Source: Bacillota bacterium (lineage in GTDB: Bacteria > Bacillota > Clostridia > Caldicoprobacterales > DTU083). From it: a DNA stretch of 64,000 nt. The DNA is taken from assembly GCA_029549985.1 (NCBI GenBank), contig JAKPIB010000019.1:27618-91617 (forward strand). The letters are read 5' to 3'. Both the position numbers and the translations under genes were made by a program. Positions within the stretch are counted from its first letter, which is position 1, and every line of letters starts with the position of its first letter. Positions 7,843 to 17,198 of this stretch are shown here, one piece after another. The notes under the pieces are model-generated. The model had not been told where the DNA came from, ran no database searches, and was given only the letters and a program-made list of their open reading frames with translations.

Positions 7843-9294
7843 TCAAACGTCCATATACTGGACATCCTGCAAGCCATCAGCCTCATCCGGCTGTACTTCC
7901 TCCTCATTTTCCGCCTGCTCCCTGTGCTTGGCATCGAGGTGCCTAAGCTCCCTGAGCAGCAGGACCCCTGTTACCAGGGAAGCGAGAACGTCGGATGTGG
8001 GGCCGGCCAGCCATATGCCCGTAAGCCCCAGGCCAAAGGTCCTCGGAAGTATGAGGAGCATGGGAATAAGGAACAATACCTGTCTTGACAGGCTTAAAAC
8101 CATGGAATATGCCGGTTTGCCGGTTGCCTGGAAATAGTTGGCGCTGATTATTTGGAAGCCTATTATGGGCAGGGCTGCCATGAAGATCCTAAGCCCGGCA
8201 GAGCCCATGGTAAGGAGCTCCTGATCCTTGCTGCTGAACAACTGGATAAGTTGTCTTGAGAAAAACTGTGTAACCAGAAAGCCTGTGCAGGTCACTCCTG
8301 TTGCGATCAGTATGGCCAGCTTGAGCGTCTTTATGACCCTGTCGTACTTTCGGGCCCCGTAATTGTAGCCTATTATGGGCTGGGCCCCCTGGTTGAGGCC
8401 GAATATCGGCATCAGCACAAGCATGCTGACGCTCATTATAACGCCTATCGCCGCATATCCTGTATCGCCGCCGTATTTATACACGCTGTTGTTCATTATC
8501 ACATTTAAAAGGCTTGCAGCCATCTGCATGGCAAAGGGTGCAGACCCGATCGCCAGCATTTTTCTTACGATACTCCATTTAAGCCTGAAGTTTTCCCTGC
8601 GGTATTTAAGAACACTGTTTCCCCTGATAAAATACGAAACTACCCATACCATACTGGCGAACTGGGACATGATCGTAGCTATGGCTGCGCCCTGTATGCC
8701 CATGTTGAACACAAAGATGAATACCGGATCCAGTATGATATTCATGACCGCCCCTATGATCATGCTCAGCATGGCGATTCTGGGGTTGCCCTCAGCCCTG
8801 ATGTAATGGTTGAGTCCAAAGCTGACATACTGGAACATGGCACCCCATAGAATTATCCTCATGTAATCCCTGGCATAGGGCAGTGTCTCGCCCTTGGCGC
8901 CAAAGAGGTCCAGGAGCGGCTCAATAAAGGCAAGGCCGAATATGGTGATGAGGGCTCCTATGAAGACAAGTATCACAAGCCCATTGCCTAAAATAACTTC
9001 TGCATCCTCCTTTTTCTGCTCTCCCAGGCGGATGGATATAAGTGAAGCTCCACCCAAGCCGATGAGCATACCAAAGGCCATGATTATATTGAACACAGGC
9101 ATGCATGCGGTGATGCCGCCTATGGCCAGGGAATTCACCCCCTGCCCGACAAATATCCTGTCAGCTACGTTGTATAAAGAGTTGACTACCATGCCTACTA
9201 TGGCGGGTATGGAAAATTTCATAAGCAGCTTGAATATGTTTTCCTGAGCCAGTTCTCTGTTTCTGCTCAAATGTTTGCCCCCTTCTGCCAACAT
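7843..9294 (-). CDS. MATE-family multidrug efflux transporter
   Basis: Twelve-helix cation/drug antiporter of the MATE family, about 483 residues. The N-terminal LLMKFSIPAIVGMVVNSLYNV followed by DRIFVGQG, and the repeated pattern after helix 6 (QGAQPIIGYNYGARKYDRV), are typical. The acidic C-terminal tail (about 455-483) is probably cytoplasmic. The ATG at 9294 is one base after the stop of the upstream gene, suggesting coupling. A TTG eight codons further in, preceded by AAGGGGG, is an alternative start. A terminator follows. The substrate cannot be predicted. Confidence 0.9.
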   Translation of the reverse strand: MLAEGGKHLSRNRELAQENIFKLLMKFSIPAIVGMVVNSLYNVADRIFVGQGVNSLAIGGITACMPVFNIIMAFGMLIGLGGASLISIRLGEQKKEDAEVILGNGLVILVFIGALITIFGLAFIEPLLDLFGAKGETLPYARDYMRIILWGAMFQYVSFGLNHYIRAEGNPRIAMLSMIIGAVMNIILDPVFIFVFNMGIQGAAIATIMSQFASMVWVVSYFIRGNSVLKYRRENFRLKWSIVRKMLAIGSAPFAMQMAASLLNVIMNNSVYKYGGDTGYAAIGVIMSVSMLVLMPIFGLNQGAQPIIGYNYGARKYDRVIKTLKLAILIATGVTCTGFLVTQFFSRQLIQLFSSKDQELLTMGSAGLRIFMAALPIIGFQIISANYFQATGKPAYSMVLSLSRQVLFLIPMLLILPRTFGLGLTGIWLAGPTSDVLASLVTGVLLLRELRHLDAKHREQAENEEEVQPDEADGLQDVQYMDV

Positions 9295-9295
9295 A

Positions 9296-9586
9296 TTACA
9301 CTAAGTTTATTATAGTTACCTTGACCACGTCAACTACCTTGATGATGTGCTTGTCTCCATCGTATTCGACACATCCGGTGCCTATGGACACCGACGGCTC
9401 CATGCCCAGGGCATAGAATATGTCATCCGCGGCCGTCCTGAAAAGCTCACGCCTGTCACCTGCGGGTAGCAAAGACCAGTCACCGGCATCCATGCCGAAA
9501 AACTCCGATGCCCCTTCGATGGTGCTAAGGGCTGCTGCCAGCTCCTCTATGATAAGTGAGTAATCCCGGGCATATCTGACTCCCAT
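9296..9586 (-). CDS. hypothetical protein (96 aa) upstream of MATE gene
   Basis: Unrecognised small soluble protein. I use the ATG at 9586 because AGGAGGT lies seven bases upstream; the open frame extends to 9643 without a comparable ribosome site. The sequence begins MGVRYARDYSLIIEELAAAL and ends in beta-rich KHIIKVVDVVKVTIINLV; it contains one Cys. The stop is adjacent to the MATE start, so the two genes are probably co-translated. prfC lies 64 bases upstream on the same strand, so a three-gene transcript is possible. Confidence 0.6.
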   Translation of the reverse strand: MGVRYARDYSLIIEELAAALSTIEGASEFFGMDAGDWSLLPAGDRRELFRTAADDIFYALGMEPSVSIGTGCVEYDGDKHIIKVVDVVKVTIINLV

Positions 9587-9649
9587 GACACTGACCTCCT
9601 GTAAAAGCTTGTCCCGTCCGGCCGCACTGAATTCTGCATTCAAAGCATG

Positions 9650-11266
9650 CTATTCCGCCACCGGAGGCGGTATTTCAACGAATCTAACGTTCTTTTGCTT
9701 GTCGGCTATCCTGTTGACAGCCCATTGGTCGTAGAAGAGCACCACCTGGCGCCCGAACACGTCCTCCACGATGAGGGCCCTGTCCGTATAGGACAGATCC
9801 TCCCTTGTCAGCTTCCCATCCAGTACCCACCTTGCCGCGCCAAAGGGCAGCATCTGTACCTGGACATCTACGCCGTACTCATTCTTCAGCCTGTAGGAGA
9901 GCACATCAAGCTGGAGTACGCCGACCACCCCGATGATCAGGGTCTCAACGCCTATGTCCGGCTCCTTGAATATCTGGATGGCGCCCTCTTCCGCGATCTG
10001 ATAAATGCCCTTCATGAACTGCTTGCGCTTCATGGCGTCTATGAACCGCACCCGGGCAAAATGCTCAGCCGGGAATATGGGTATGCCCTCAAACCGGATG
10101 TCCATGCCCTGATCACACAGGGTATCGCCTATATGGAAGATCCCCGGGTCGTAAAGGCCGATAATGTCTCCCGGATAGGCCTCCTCCACTATGACCCGGT
10201 CCTGGGCCAAAAACTGCTGGGGCTGGGTCAGGCGCACTATCTTGCCGGTGCGGACATGCTTGACGTCCATGCCCTTTTCAAACCGGCCGGAGCAGATGCG
10301 GATAAAGGCTATCCTATCCCTGTGGGCCGGGTTCATGTTGGCCTGGATCTTGAATACAAAGCCTGAAAACAGAGGACTGTCCGCTTTGACTATCCCGTCT
10401 GCAGTCGGTCTGTCCGCCGGAGGCGGTGACATCTGCAGAAAGCTTTCGAGGAAGGTCCTGACTGCGAAGTTGGTCATGGCGCTGCCGAAGAAGATCGGGG
10501 TCAGCTCACCCCTAAGGACCTGGTCCAGGTCAAACTCATCGCCGGCTATGTCCAGAAGCTCTATCTCCTCCATGAGCCTTGAATGCAGGTGATCGCCCAG
10601 AAGCTCCCTGAACCGCGGATCGTCAGGGCTTCCGGTGGTCGATTCCACCATGGACCTGCCGTGCTCCCCGCCCCTGAACACCTCTATCTGACCGGTCTTT
10701 CTGATGTATACCCCCTTGAAGTTGCCCTCGGTGCCTATAGGCCAGTTCATGGGGTAGGACCTTATACCCAGGACGTCCTCTATCTCTTCCATGAGCTCGA
10801 AGGGGTTCCTGGACTGGCGGTCCATTTTGTTTATGAAGGTAAAGATCGGGATGCCCCGCAGCTTGCATACCTGGAACAGCTTTATGGTCTGGGCCTCCAC
10901 GCCCTTGCCCCCGTCGATTAGCATCACGGCACAGTCTGCCGCCGTCAGGGTCCGGTAGGTATCCTCGCTGAAGTCCTGGTGGCCCGGCGTGTCAAGTATA
11001 TTGACCCGGTAGCCGTCATAGTCGAACTGCAGGACGCTGGTCGTTACGGAGATCCCCCTCTGCTTCTCGATCTCCATCCAGTCGGAGACGGCATACTTTT
11101 TGGATTTGCGCGCCTTTACCGTACCGGCCATCCGTATGGCCCCACCATAGAGCAGCAGCTTTTCCGTAAGCGTCGTCTTACCCGCGTCAGGGTGGGAGAT
11201 GATCGCAAAGGTCCTGCGCCTTCTGGTTTCCTCCCTTATGATGCTTTCTATATCCAACTCACGCAC
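9650..11266 (-). CDS. prfC: peptide chain release factor 3
   Basis: GTPase that recycles RF1/RF2 from the ribosome after termination. The G1 loop SHPDAGKT is at 24-31, followed by RGISVTTS, DTPGHQDF and NKMDR; the C-terminal domains with FVFKIQANMNPAHRDRIAF and RFIDAMKRKQFMKGIYQ are RF3-type rather than EF-G. It has 538 residues, near the usual 525-530. The GTG at 11266 is only two bases from AAGGGGA, so the TTG at 11257 may be the true start. A possible leader or small RNA lies upstream. Confidence 0.93.
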   Translation of the reverse strand: MRELDIESIIREETRRRRTFAIISHPDAGKTTLTEKLLLYGGAIRMAGTVKARKSKKYAVSDWMEIEKQRGISVTTSVLQFDYDGYRVNILDTPGHQDFSEDTYRTLTAADCAVMLIDGGKGVEAQTIKLFQVCKLRGIPIFTFINKMDRQSRNPFELMEEIEDVLGIRSYPMNWPIGTEGNFKGVYIRKTGQIEVFRGGEHGRSMVESTTGSPDDPRFRELLGDHLHSRLMEEIELLDIAGDEFDLDQVLRGELTPIFFGSAMTNFAVRTFLESFLQMSPPPADRPTADGIVKADSPLFSGFVFKIQANMNPAHRDRIAFIRICSGRFEKGMDVKHVRTGKIVRLTQPQQFLAQDRVIVEEAYPGDIIGLYDPGIFHIGDTLCDQGMDIRFEGIPIFPAEHFARVRFIDAMKRKQFMKGIYQIAEEGAIQIFKEPDIGVETLIIGVVGVLQLDVLSYRLKNEYGVDVQVQMLPFGAARWVLDGKLTREDLSYTDRALIVEDVFGRQVVLFYDQWAVNRIADKQKNVRFVEIPPPVAE

Positions 11267-11354
11267 TTCCCCTTATATCAGTCATTTGGTAAACAAACAG
11301 TTTTTATTGTATCCTATTAGCATTATTGCCGTCAACAAGCATCACTTTTCCCGG

Positions 11355-11460
11355 CATAAAAAGAACCCCGGTAAAATTTGCTTTGCCGGGGTCCATTACA
11401 TTGTATAAATCGTATGATCATATGGGCAGTATGGATCCAGGAGCCGCCTTTAAACTTCTG
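11355..11460 (-). ncRNA. candidate small RNA or prfC leader
   Basis: On the minus strand an extended -10 promoter (11466-11474) is followed by about 100 bases without a gene, ending in a strong intrinsic terminator: GGGGT-rich arm 11386-11392 paired with 11365-11371, then T residues (11355-11363). This makes either a stand-alone RNA of about 100 bases or an attenuator in front of prfC. No known riboswitch pattern was recognised. Confidence 0.35.
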
Positions 11461-11465
11461 ATATG

Positions 11466-11474
11466 ATTATACCA
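11466..11474 (-). promoter_or_regulatory. extended -10 promoter element
   Basis: The minus strand reads TGGTATAAT, a perfect TATAAT with an extended TG motif. No good -35 is visible. It points toward the terminator at 11355 and prfC. Confidence 0.45.
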
Positions 11475-11504
11475 TAATACAATATATTTGGAATGATTTG
11501 AGTA

Positions 11505-11545
11505 TTTAAAAAGGGCCCTGGCAATATCAGCTCAGCCAAGGCCCC
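11505..11545 (-). terminator. rho-independent terminator
   Basis: GGGCCCTGGC (11513-11522) pairs with GCCAAGGCCC (11535-11544) with one G-U pair, and the minus strand continues into T residues. It ends transcription from the gene at 11664-12302. The stretch 11546-11663 holds only a perfect hairpin of CTCATGCT/AGCATGAG type near 11608-11630. Confidence 0.75.
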
Positions 11546-11663
11546 ATCGTCGGACTACTTCGGTCAGGACCGATTCTGATCTATACATTTCCGATGAACC
11601 AGCAATCCTCATGCTTCTATATAGCATGAGACAGGACCGGCAGCCCGAAAGGCCGGCCAGAAG

Positions 11664-12302
11664 CTATACCAGGGGATCCCACACGGGGACGCCCAGGAAG
11701 TCGGCTATCTCGCGGGCATCTTCCTTTATGCGGTCCTTTTTGGTATGGGAGATGAACAGCATACGCTTTTTATTCTTCAGGACGAGGTTTATATCGTAGG
11801 CATAGTATGAATTGTTGCTGTATACGACCTTTTCAAGGATCTGTACAGCATATATGCTGTCCAAAGGTACTGTTTTTTTCGGATTTTCGATGTCCGGCTG
11901 TTTGTCCTTCGCATTGCGGCCTTTGTAATACAGGCCTTCCTGCTTGTCAAAAACATAAGGTGCCGTCTGGTAGTATAAAAGAAGCAAACCGCCTACAGTG
12001 AAGGCCAGGCCCAGGATCAACCCGAGGGATGACATCTCCTTCAAGAACGTATAAAGAAGCAGCAGTATGCCTGCTATAGGGAATATGAGAAATAAGGCTA
12101 TCGTTGGTGCAGCAGGCCTGTACTCCAGTCTTTCCGCGCTTACCCGTTTGAGCTTGTGGGTCGCGAAATTGGAAGCACCTGTGCTCAGCGGTGTCCATTC
12201 TGTCTCCAATGCCATCGGATCATTGAACTGGGTCGGATCTACCGGTCTTTCCTCAAGGTTCCTGTAAGTAAGTCTCACCTTGGTTTTGGTTTTGATTTGC
12301 AT
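11664..12302 (-). CDS. two-helix membrane protein, unknown
   Basis: Unrecognised 212-residue protein. Residues 1-65 are soluble; about 66-87 and 92-111 are two adjacent membrane helices; 112-212 form a soluble beta-rich domain with LDSIYAVQILEKVVYSNNSYYAYDINLVLKN, similar in plan to PH-like domains of small bacterial membrane proteins. This suggests both ends in the cytoplasm. AGGAGG lies eight bases before the ATG. It is flanked by terminators on both sides and so is transcribed alone. Confidence 0.7.
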   Translation of the reverse strand: MQIKTKTKVRLTYRNLEERPVDPTQFNDPMALETEWTPLSTGASNFATHKLKRVSAERLEYRPAAPTIALFLIFPIAGILLLLYTFLKEMSSLGLILGLAFTVGGLLLLYYQTAPYVFDKQEGLYYKGRNAKDKQPDIENPKKTVPLDSIYAVQILEKVVYSNNSYYAYDINLVLKNKKRMLFISHTKKDRIKEDAREIADFLGVPVWDPLV

Positions 12303-12422
12303 AATATCATCCTCCTGGTTTTGAATTTACCCGGGAGCATTTACATATTATGTCTTCTGGGCTGATTATAAGATATATTTGAATGGCTATCAATATGTAA
12401 ATATTTATATGATACATAAAAT

Positions 12423-12447
12423 GAAAAAAGAACCCTTATCGGGTTCT
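12423..12447 (-). terminator. rho-independent terminator
   Basis: AGAACCC (12429-12435) pairs with GGGTTCT (12441-12447), with six T residues on the minus strand. It ends degV. Confidence 0.85.
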
Positions 12448-12479
12448 CTCTATATATAAAGGAGGAAATCATGTTATGG

Positions 12480-13310
12480 CTACTTCCATACCTGGCAAAT
12501 ACCGATGGCCTTGGGCCCCAGGTGGGATCCGATGACCGGGCCGATCACATCAAGCTCCACCGGTATGCCTGGAAACCTCTCCCGGAGCCTGGCTTTCAAT
12601 TCTTCTGCTTCTTCCTCATTCAATATATGGCATACCGTGATATGGGCTACATTTTCAGGTATCCTGTCCATCATGAATTCCAGGGCTTTGGATTTGCCCC
12701 TGACCTTGTTGACCGGATTAAGCTTGCCGTCTACAAAGCCTATTATAGGCCTTACATTGAGCAGTGAACCCAGAAATGCCTGAGCGCCGGTGAGCCTGCC
12801 GCCCCTTTTCAGGTATTCCAGGGTGTCGACCGTCAAGTCTGCCCTGGTCTTTTCCTTCTGCTCCTCAATGGCCTTTACTATTTCGCTCCTTGACATGCCC
12901 TTTTCAGCCATATCCACAGCCATTTTTACAAGGTACTTCAGATTGGCGACGGTTGTCTTTGAGTCGATGACTGATATTTTGTCCGGCGCTGTCAGCTCTG
13001 CTGCAACTGATGCGCTGTTGAATGTACCGCTGAGGGCTGCAGAGATCACGAGACAAATGACTTCCTTGCCGCTGTCGATTGTCTTTTGGAATACTGAGGC
13101 AAAGGCCTCTATGGAAGGCTGGGAGGTCGTCGGGAACGACTGGGAGGTCTCGAGCTTGTTGAAAAAGCTTTCAAACTCTCCGGGATAGCCTTCGTTTTCG
13201 GTCACCCCCTCAAAGGTGACAGCCAGGGGCACGACCTTTATGTTCAGTGCTTCTGCTTCCGCTTTTGTGAAATAAGCAGTGCTGTCTGTTACTATCTGTA
13301 TCCTGGACAT
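12480..13310 (-). CDS. DegV-family fatty-acid-binding protein
   Basis: DegV proteins bind a fatty acid in a two-domain fold; several act as the FakB partner of fatty acid kinase FakA. The 276-residue protein begins MSRIQIVTDSTAYFTKAEAE, with the conserved DST motif, and carries the second-domain signature ISAALSGTFNSA, typical of lipid head-group binding. AGGAGG precedes the ATG. No fakA-like gene lies nearby. The promoter region at 13364-13393 has an internal inverted repeat, suggesting control by a repressor. Confidence 0.9.
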   Translation of the reverse strand: MSRIQIVTDSTAYFTKAEAEALNIKVVPLAVTFEGVTENEGYPGEFESFFNKLETSQSFPTTSQPSIEAFASVFQKTIDSGKEVICLVISAALSGTFNSASVAAELTAPDKISVIDSKTTVANLKYLVKMAVDMAEKGMSRSEIVKAIEEQKEKTRADLTVDTLEYLKRGGRLTGAQAFLGSLLNVRPIIGFVDGKLNPVNKVRGKSKALEFMMDRIPENVAHITVCHILNEEEAEELKARLRERFPGIPVELDVIGPVIGSHLGPKAIGICQVWK

Positions 13311-13363
13311 ACACTTCTACCTCCTGGTTCTTCAATTTTCAGGCATAGATTTTATGTGAATTT

Positions 13364-13393
13364 ATAGTACCAGATACTAATATCTGTTGTCAA
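13364..13393 (-). promoter_or_regulatory. degV promoter with inverted-repeat operator
   Basis: TTGACA (13393-13388) and TACTAT (13369-13364) are 18 bases apart on the minus strand. The spacer holds CAGATA-N4-TATCTG (13371-13386), a perfect 6-4-6 inverted repeat where a repressor could block RNA polymerase. Confidence 0.55.
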
Positions 13394-13414
13394 CAGTAGT
13401 TAATAAAATAACAA

Positions 13415-13459
13415 AGGGATGTTTTTCCTGCCCAAATAAAAGCAGGAATATACATCCCT
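13415..13459 (-). terminator. second hairpin downstream of ileS
   Basis: Nested stem: AGGGATGT (13415-13422) with ACATCCCT (13452-13459), and TCCTGC with GCAGGA inside. The T-rich tail on the minus strand is weak. It probably backs up the terminator at 13572 and insulates degV. Confidence 0.5.
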
Positions 13460-13571
13460 CGGTAAATTCAAAAAGGAAGCGCCTTATAAAATTAACTGCA
13501 GCCGCCTGCCAAATTCATAGCAGTCAGATATCAGGCTGCTTTAGCATCAAACCATGTCGGATGAAAATCAA

Positions 13572-13611
13572 AGGATGCCCATATCGCCTATGTCAGCGAT
13601 ACAAGCATCCT
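13572..13611 (-). terminator. terminator-like hairpin after ileS
   Basis: Nested stem: AGGATGC (13572-13578) with GCATCCT (13605-13611), and TATCGC with GCGATA inside, followed by T-rich sequence on the minus strand. The rest of 13311-13667 contains no gene. Confidence 0.6.
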
Positions 13612-13667
13612 AATTTGATGTGCTGATGTGCGGCTTTCAAAAGCATCCGGCCATTGCTGTCAGGCAC

Positions 13668-16600
13668 CTATCTGGCCAGCCTTTCCACCCTGATGCCGGT
13701 CATATGGTCATTTATGTCGAACCGCTCAAGGGCCGCATCTTCTTTGAATACCAACTCCAGGGCCAGGGTCTCGTTCATGATATAGTCCCTGAATGCCTCG
13801 ACCGCGTTCCTGACGGCCTCGTCCGCATCCAGCTCGATCCTTATATTGTCCATCAACTCAAAGTCGTTGCTCTTCCTAAGCTGCTGGACCTTGGAGATAA
13901 GCTCCCTGGCCAGGCCTTCGTCTATGAGCTCCTGGGTCAGGGTCGTATCCAGGATGACAAAGAGGTTGTTTTCCGTTTCAACGTCGAAGCCTTCCTTGGC
14001 TGAGATGGTGATCAGGACATTGTCCTTGTTTATCTCAAATGGCTCGCCATCCAGGTCAAGGGTCAGGCTTTCGCCGCGTTCCAGCCTCGGGGCGGCTTCT
14101 GAAGGATCAAGGGCGTTCAGGGCCTGGGTAAAGAGCTTGAGCTTGGGCCCGAGCACAGGTCCCAGCACCTTGAAGTTGGGCTTCAGCGTAAAGTTCATGA
14201 ACTCATTCAGGTCCTTTGTGAACACTACCTCTTTCACGTTGAGCTCATCCTGCATCAGGGGCACAAGGTGGGCAAGCTCGGCCTCGTACTTTCCGTCGAT
14301 GTATATGCGGGTCAGGGGCTGGCGGACCTTTATCCTGGCTGATTCCCTGGCCGCCCTGCCCAGGGTCATGAGATCCCTTACCCTGTCCATTATCTCCTCC
14401 AGCTTGTTGTCGATAAGCTCCACGTTGGCGGTGGGATAATCGCTCAAATGGACGGAGAGCTCACCGGTCAGGTTTTTGTACAGCTCCTCAGACAGGAAGG
14501 GCGCAAAGGGGGCGATCATCCTGCAAAGGTCGACCAGGATCTCATAGGTGGTATTGTAAACAGCCTGCTTGTCTTCGGTCAGGTCCGGTTCCCAGAAGCG
14601 CCTTCTGGACCTTCTGATATACCAGTTGGACAAATCCTCGTTCACAAAGTCTTGGATCCTGCGGATCACCTTGTTGAGGTCAAAGGACTTCATATCGGCT
14701 TCCACTGCAGCCTTCAGGTTGTTGAACTTGGACAGGACCCACAGATCCAGCTCAGCCCTTCTCTCATAGGGCACAAAGTAGCACCTGGGATCGATATCAT
14801 CAGTATTGGCATAGAGGGTAAAGAAATTGTAGACATTCTTGAGGGTACCGAAGAACTTGCTCTGTACCTCTCTCAGGCCTTCTATGTCAAAACGGGTGGG
14901 TGTCCATGGGGGGGATACATACAGGAGGTACCAGCGAAGGGTATCGGCCCCGTATTGGTCAAAGAGCTCGAAGGGGTCCACCGTGTTGCCCCTTGACTTG
15001 GACATCTTATGGCCATCCTTATCCAGGATCAGGTCGTTGACCAGTACGCGCTTGTAGGGCGATTTGCCGGTCACAAAGGTCGACACGGCCAGGAGCGAGT
15101 AGAACCATCCACGGGTCTGGTCTATGCCCTCGCAGATGAAATCGGCCGGGAACAGCTCATGGAAGTTTTCCTTGTTTTCAAAGGGGTAATGGCGCTGGCC
15201 AAAGGGCATGGAGCCGCTGTCGAACCAGCAGTCTATGACATCCTTCACCCTGGCCATAGTCCCGCCGCACTTTTCGCACCTGAAGTGGACCTCATCAACA
15301 TACGGCCTGTGCAGCTCGATCGTTTCATCTATATCCTCGATGGCCTTCTCAACCAGCTCCCTGCGTGAGCCCACGCTCTCGAGATGGCCGCATTCGCAGC
15401 GCCAGATATTGAGCGGGGTGCCCCAGTACCTGGACCTGGATATGGCCCAGTCGTTCAGGTTATCCAGCCAGTTGCCGAAGCGCTTTTCACCGACGAAATC
15501 CGGGTACCATTCAACGGTCTTGTTGTTCTCTATCAGCTTATCCTTCAGCCGGGTCATCGCAATGTACCAGCTCGGCTTGGCATAGTACAAGAGGGGAGTC
15601 TGGCACCGCCAGCAGTGGGGATAGTTGTGCTCCATCTTCTGGCGTTTGAAGAGCTTGCCCTCCTGGTAGAGCCATTCGATGATCTCCGGGTCGGCATCGA
15701 TGACGAACTTGCCCTTCCAGGGAGTCTCCGTATATTTGCCTGCTTCGTCGACAGGCTGGAGGACGGGCAGGTCATAGCGCTTGCCCGTCTGATAGTCCTC
15801 TTCACCAAAGGCCGGGGCGGTATGTACGATGCCCGTACCGTCCTCAGTAGTCACATAATCGGCCACGGTGACGAAGAAGGCCTTTTTGTCGGTCTTCACA
15901 AAGGGCATGAGCTGCTCGTATTCCACATACTCCAGGTCCCTGCCTTTGAGCTCCTCGAGCACCTCGATATCTTCGCCCAGCACCTTGCGGGCCAGGTGTT
16001 TTTCTATATAGTAGACCGTACCCTCGTGCCTTGCCTTGACATAGGTCTCATCCGGATGCACCGTCAGGGCGACGTTGGAGGCCAGGGTCCAGGGGGTGGT
16101 GGTCCATACGAGGAAGTATTCATCGGCATCCTTGCGTTTGAACTTCACATAGACGGTCGTGGTCTTTATCTCCTTGTAGCCCTGGGCCACCTCATGGGAT
16201 GCAAGGCCGGTGCCGCAGCGGGAGCAGTACGGGAGTATCTTGTGCCCCTCGTACACATACCCTTCTTTAAAGAACTTGTCGAGGATCCACCATACGGTCT
16301 CGATATAGTCGTTGTCCAGGGTGATATATGGGTTGTCGAGGTCGATCTCGTACCCCATGCGCTTTGTCATCTCGCGCCATTGCCTTTCATATTTGAACAC
16401 GGACTCCCGGCATTTCTGGTTGAACTTCTCGATGCCGTAGTCCTCTATCTCCTGCTTGTTGTTGAGGCCCAGCTCCTTTTCCACCTCGATCTCAACGGGC
16501 AGGCCATGGGTATCCCAGCCGGCCTTCCTGTCGACGCGGTAGCCCTTCATGGTCATATAGCGGCATACGGAGTCCTTCAGGGTCCGGGAGATGACATGGT

Positions 16601-16772
16601 GGATGCCCGGGCGGCCGTTGGCCGTAGGAGGCCCTTCGTAGAATATATAGGGCTTGCTGTCCTTTCTTAGCTCCAGGGTCTTTGCCAGGATCCCGATCTG
16701 ATCCCAAAACTCTGATATCCTTTTTTCATTTTCGCTGACTGACAGCTCCGACAGCGGCTTGAACTTGCTCAT
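13668..16772 (-). CDS. ileS: isoleucyl-tRNA synthetase
   Basis: Charges tRNA-Ile. It has 1034 residues from the ATG at 16772, which follows GGAAGGG. The open frame runs 41 codons further upstream, but that part is translated T-box RNA and should not be included. The class I signature is PPTANGRPGIHHVISRTLKD near residue 50, and HKMSKSRGNTVDP is the second ATP motif. This GIHH form and the long C-terminal part point to the IleRS2 type, which is often less sensitive to mupirocin; that is family knowledge, not measured here. Zinc-type Cys pairs (CWRCQTP, CECG, CEKC) are visible. It is controlled by a T-box. Confidence 0.96.
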   Translation of the reverse strand: MSKFKPLSELSVSENEKRISEFWDQIGILAKTLELRKDSKPYIFYEGPPTANGRPGIHHVISRTLKDSVCRYMTMKGYRVDRKAGWDTHGLPVEIEVEKELGLNNKQEIEDYGIEKFNQKCRESVFKYERQWREMTKRMGYEIDLDNPYITLDNDYIETVWWILDKFFKEGYVYEGHKILPYCSRCGTGLASHEVAQGYKEIKTTTVYVKFKRKDADEYFLVWTTTPWTLASNVALTVHPDETYVKARHEGTVYYIEKHLARKVLGEDIEVLEELKGRDLEYVEYEQLMPFVKTDKKAFFVTVADYVTTEDGTGIVHTAPAFGEEDYQTGKRYDLPVLQPVDEAGKYTETPWKGKFVIDADPEIIEWLYQEGKLFKRQKMEHNYPHCWRCQTPLLYYAKPSWYIAMTRLKDKLIENNKTVEWYPDFVGEKRFGNWLDNLNDWAISRSRYWGTPLNIWRCECGHLESVGSRRELVEKAIEDIDETIELHRPYVDEVHFRCEKCGGTMARVKDVIDCWFDSGSMPFGQRHYPFENKENFHELFPADFICEGIDQTRGWFYSLLAVSTFVTGKSPYKRVLVNDLILDKDGHKMSKSRGNTVDPFELFDQYGADTLRWYLLYVSPPWTPTRFDIEGLREVQSKFFGTLKNVYNFFTLYANTDDIDPRCYFVPYERRAELDLWVLSKFNNLKAAVEADMKSFDLNKVIRRIQDFVNEDLSNWYIRRSRRRFWEPDLTEDKQAVYNTTYEILVDLCRMIAPFAPFLSEELYKNLTGELSVHLSDYPTANVELIDNKLEEIMDRVRDLMTLGRAARESARIKVRQPLTRIYIDGKYEAELAHLVPLMQDELNVKEVVFTKDLNEFMNFTLKPNFKVLGPVLGPKLKLFTQALNALDPSEAAPRLERGESLTLDLDGEPFEINKDNVLITISAKEGFDVETENNLFVILDTTLTQELIDEGLARELISKVQQLRKSNDFELMDNIRIELDADEAVRNAVEAFRDYIMNETLALELVFKEDAALERFDINDHMTGIRVERLAR

Positions 16773-16823
16773 ATATTCATCCCTTCCGAAGATATATTTG
16801 GTGTTGATGCTTGTTTTGGTATT

Positions 16824-17089
16824 AAAAAATCCCCTGGCAAAACGCCAAGGGACGGAAATATCCGCGGTACCACCCAAGTTATAAGACGGGTACATCTTAT
16901 CGCTCGATTATGATAACGCCTGATAATGGCGGGCGCCCTTTACTTGCAGGCAAAGCCGCTTTCAAAGGCCCGGCTCCCGGGTGATCTTCGTATCAGGGAG
17001 TCATCACAGCCTTCCACCGATATGGCCGTGTCTCTGTAAAGCCTGCCCCGTACTACTGTCCTGTTCATAGCCTTTTGATATCAAATTTA
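16824..17089 (-). promoter_or_regulatory. T-box riboswitch of ileS
   Basis: The minus strand contains the conserved T-box GGGTGGTACCGCGG (16875-16862), followed by an intrinsic terminator with stem TCCCTTGGC/GCCAGGGGA and a T run (16852-16824). Upstream, 16985-17075 holds Stem I with AGTA and the GGTGGAAGGCTGTGATGAC region. An Ile codon ATC occurs at 16985-16983, but I cannot fix the specifier loop with confidence. Uncharged tRNA-Ile should bind and prevent termination. Confidence 0.93.
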
Positions 17090-17095
17090 TCTTTT

Positions 17096-17124
17096 ATATT
17101 ACTAAACATGATGCCATTTGTCAA
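17096..17124 (-). promoter_or_regulatory. sigma-A promoter of the T-box-ileS transcript
   Basis: TTGACA (17124-17119) and TAATAT (17101-17096) are 17 bases apart on the minus strand, just upstream of Stem I. Confidence 0.75.
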
Positions 17125-17198
17125 CTTTTACTTGTTAATATGGGACTAATATCATAAAATAGACTTAAGGTTTACAGATATGACAATGAGGAGGAGTG

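Noticed and set aside
15384..16670. 428-codon plus-strand open frame opposite ileS
   Set aside because: Shadow of ileS codons; no ribosome site or family likeness.
16773..16895. N-terminal extension of ileS
   Set aside because: These codons are the T-box antiterminator and terminator; the real start at 16772 has its own ribosome site.
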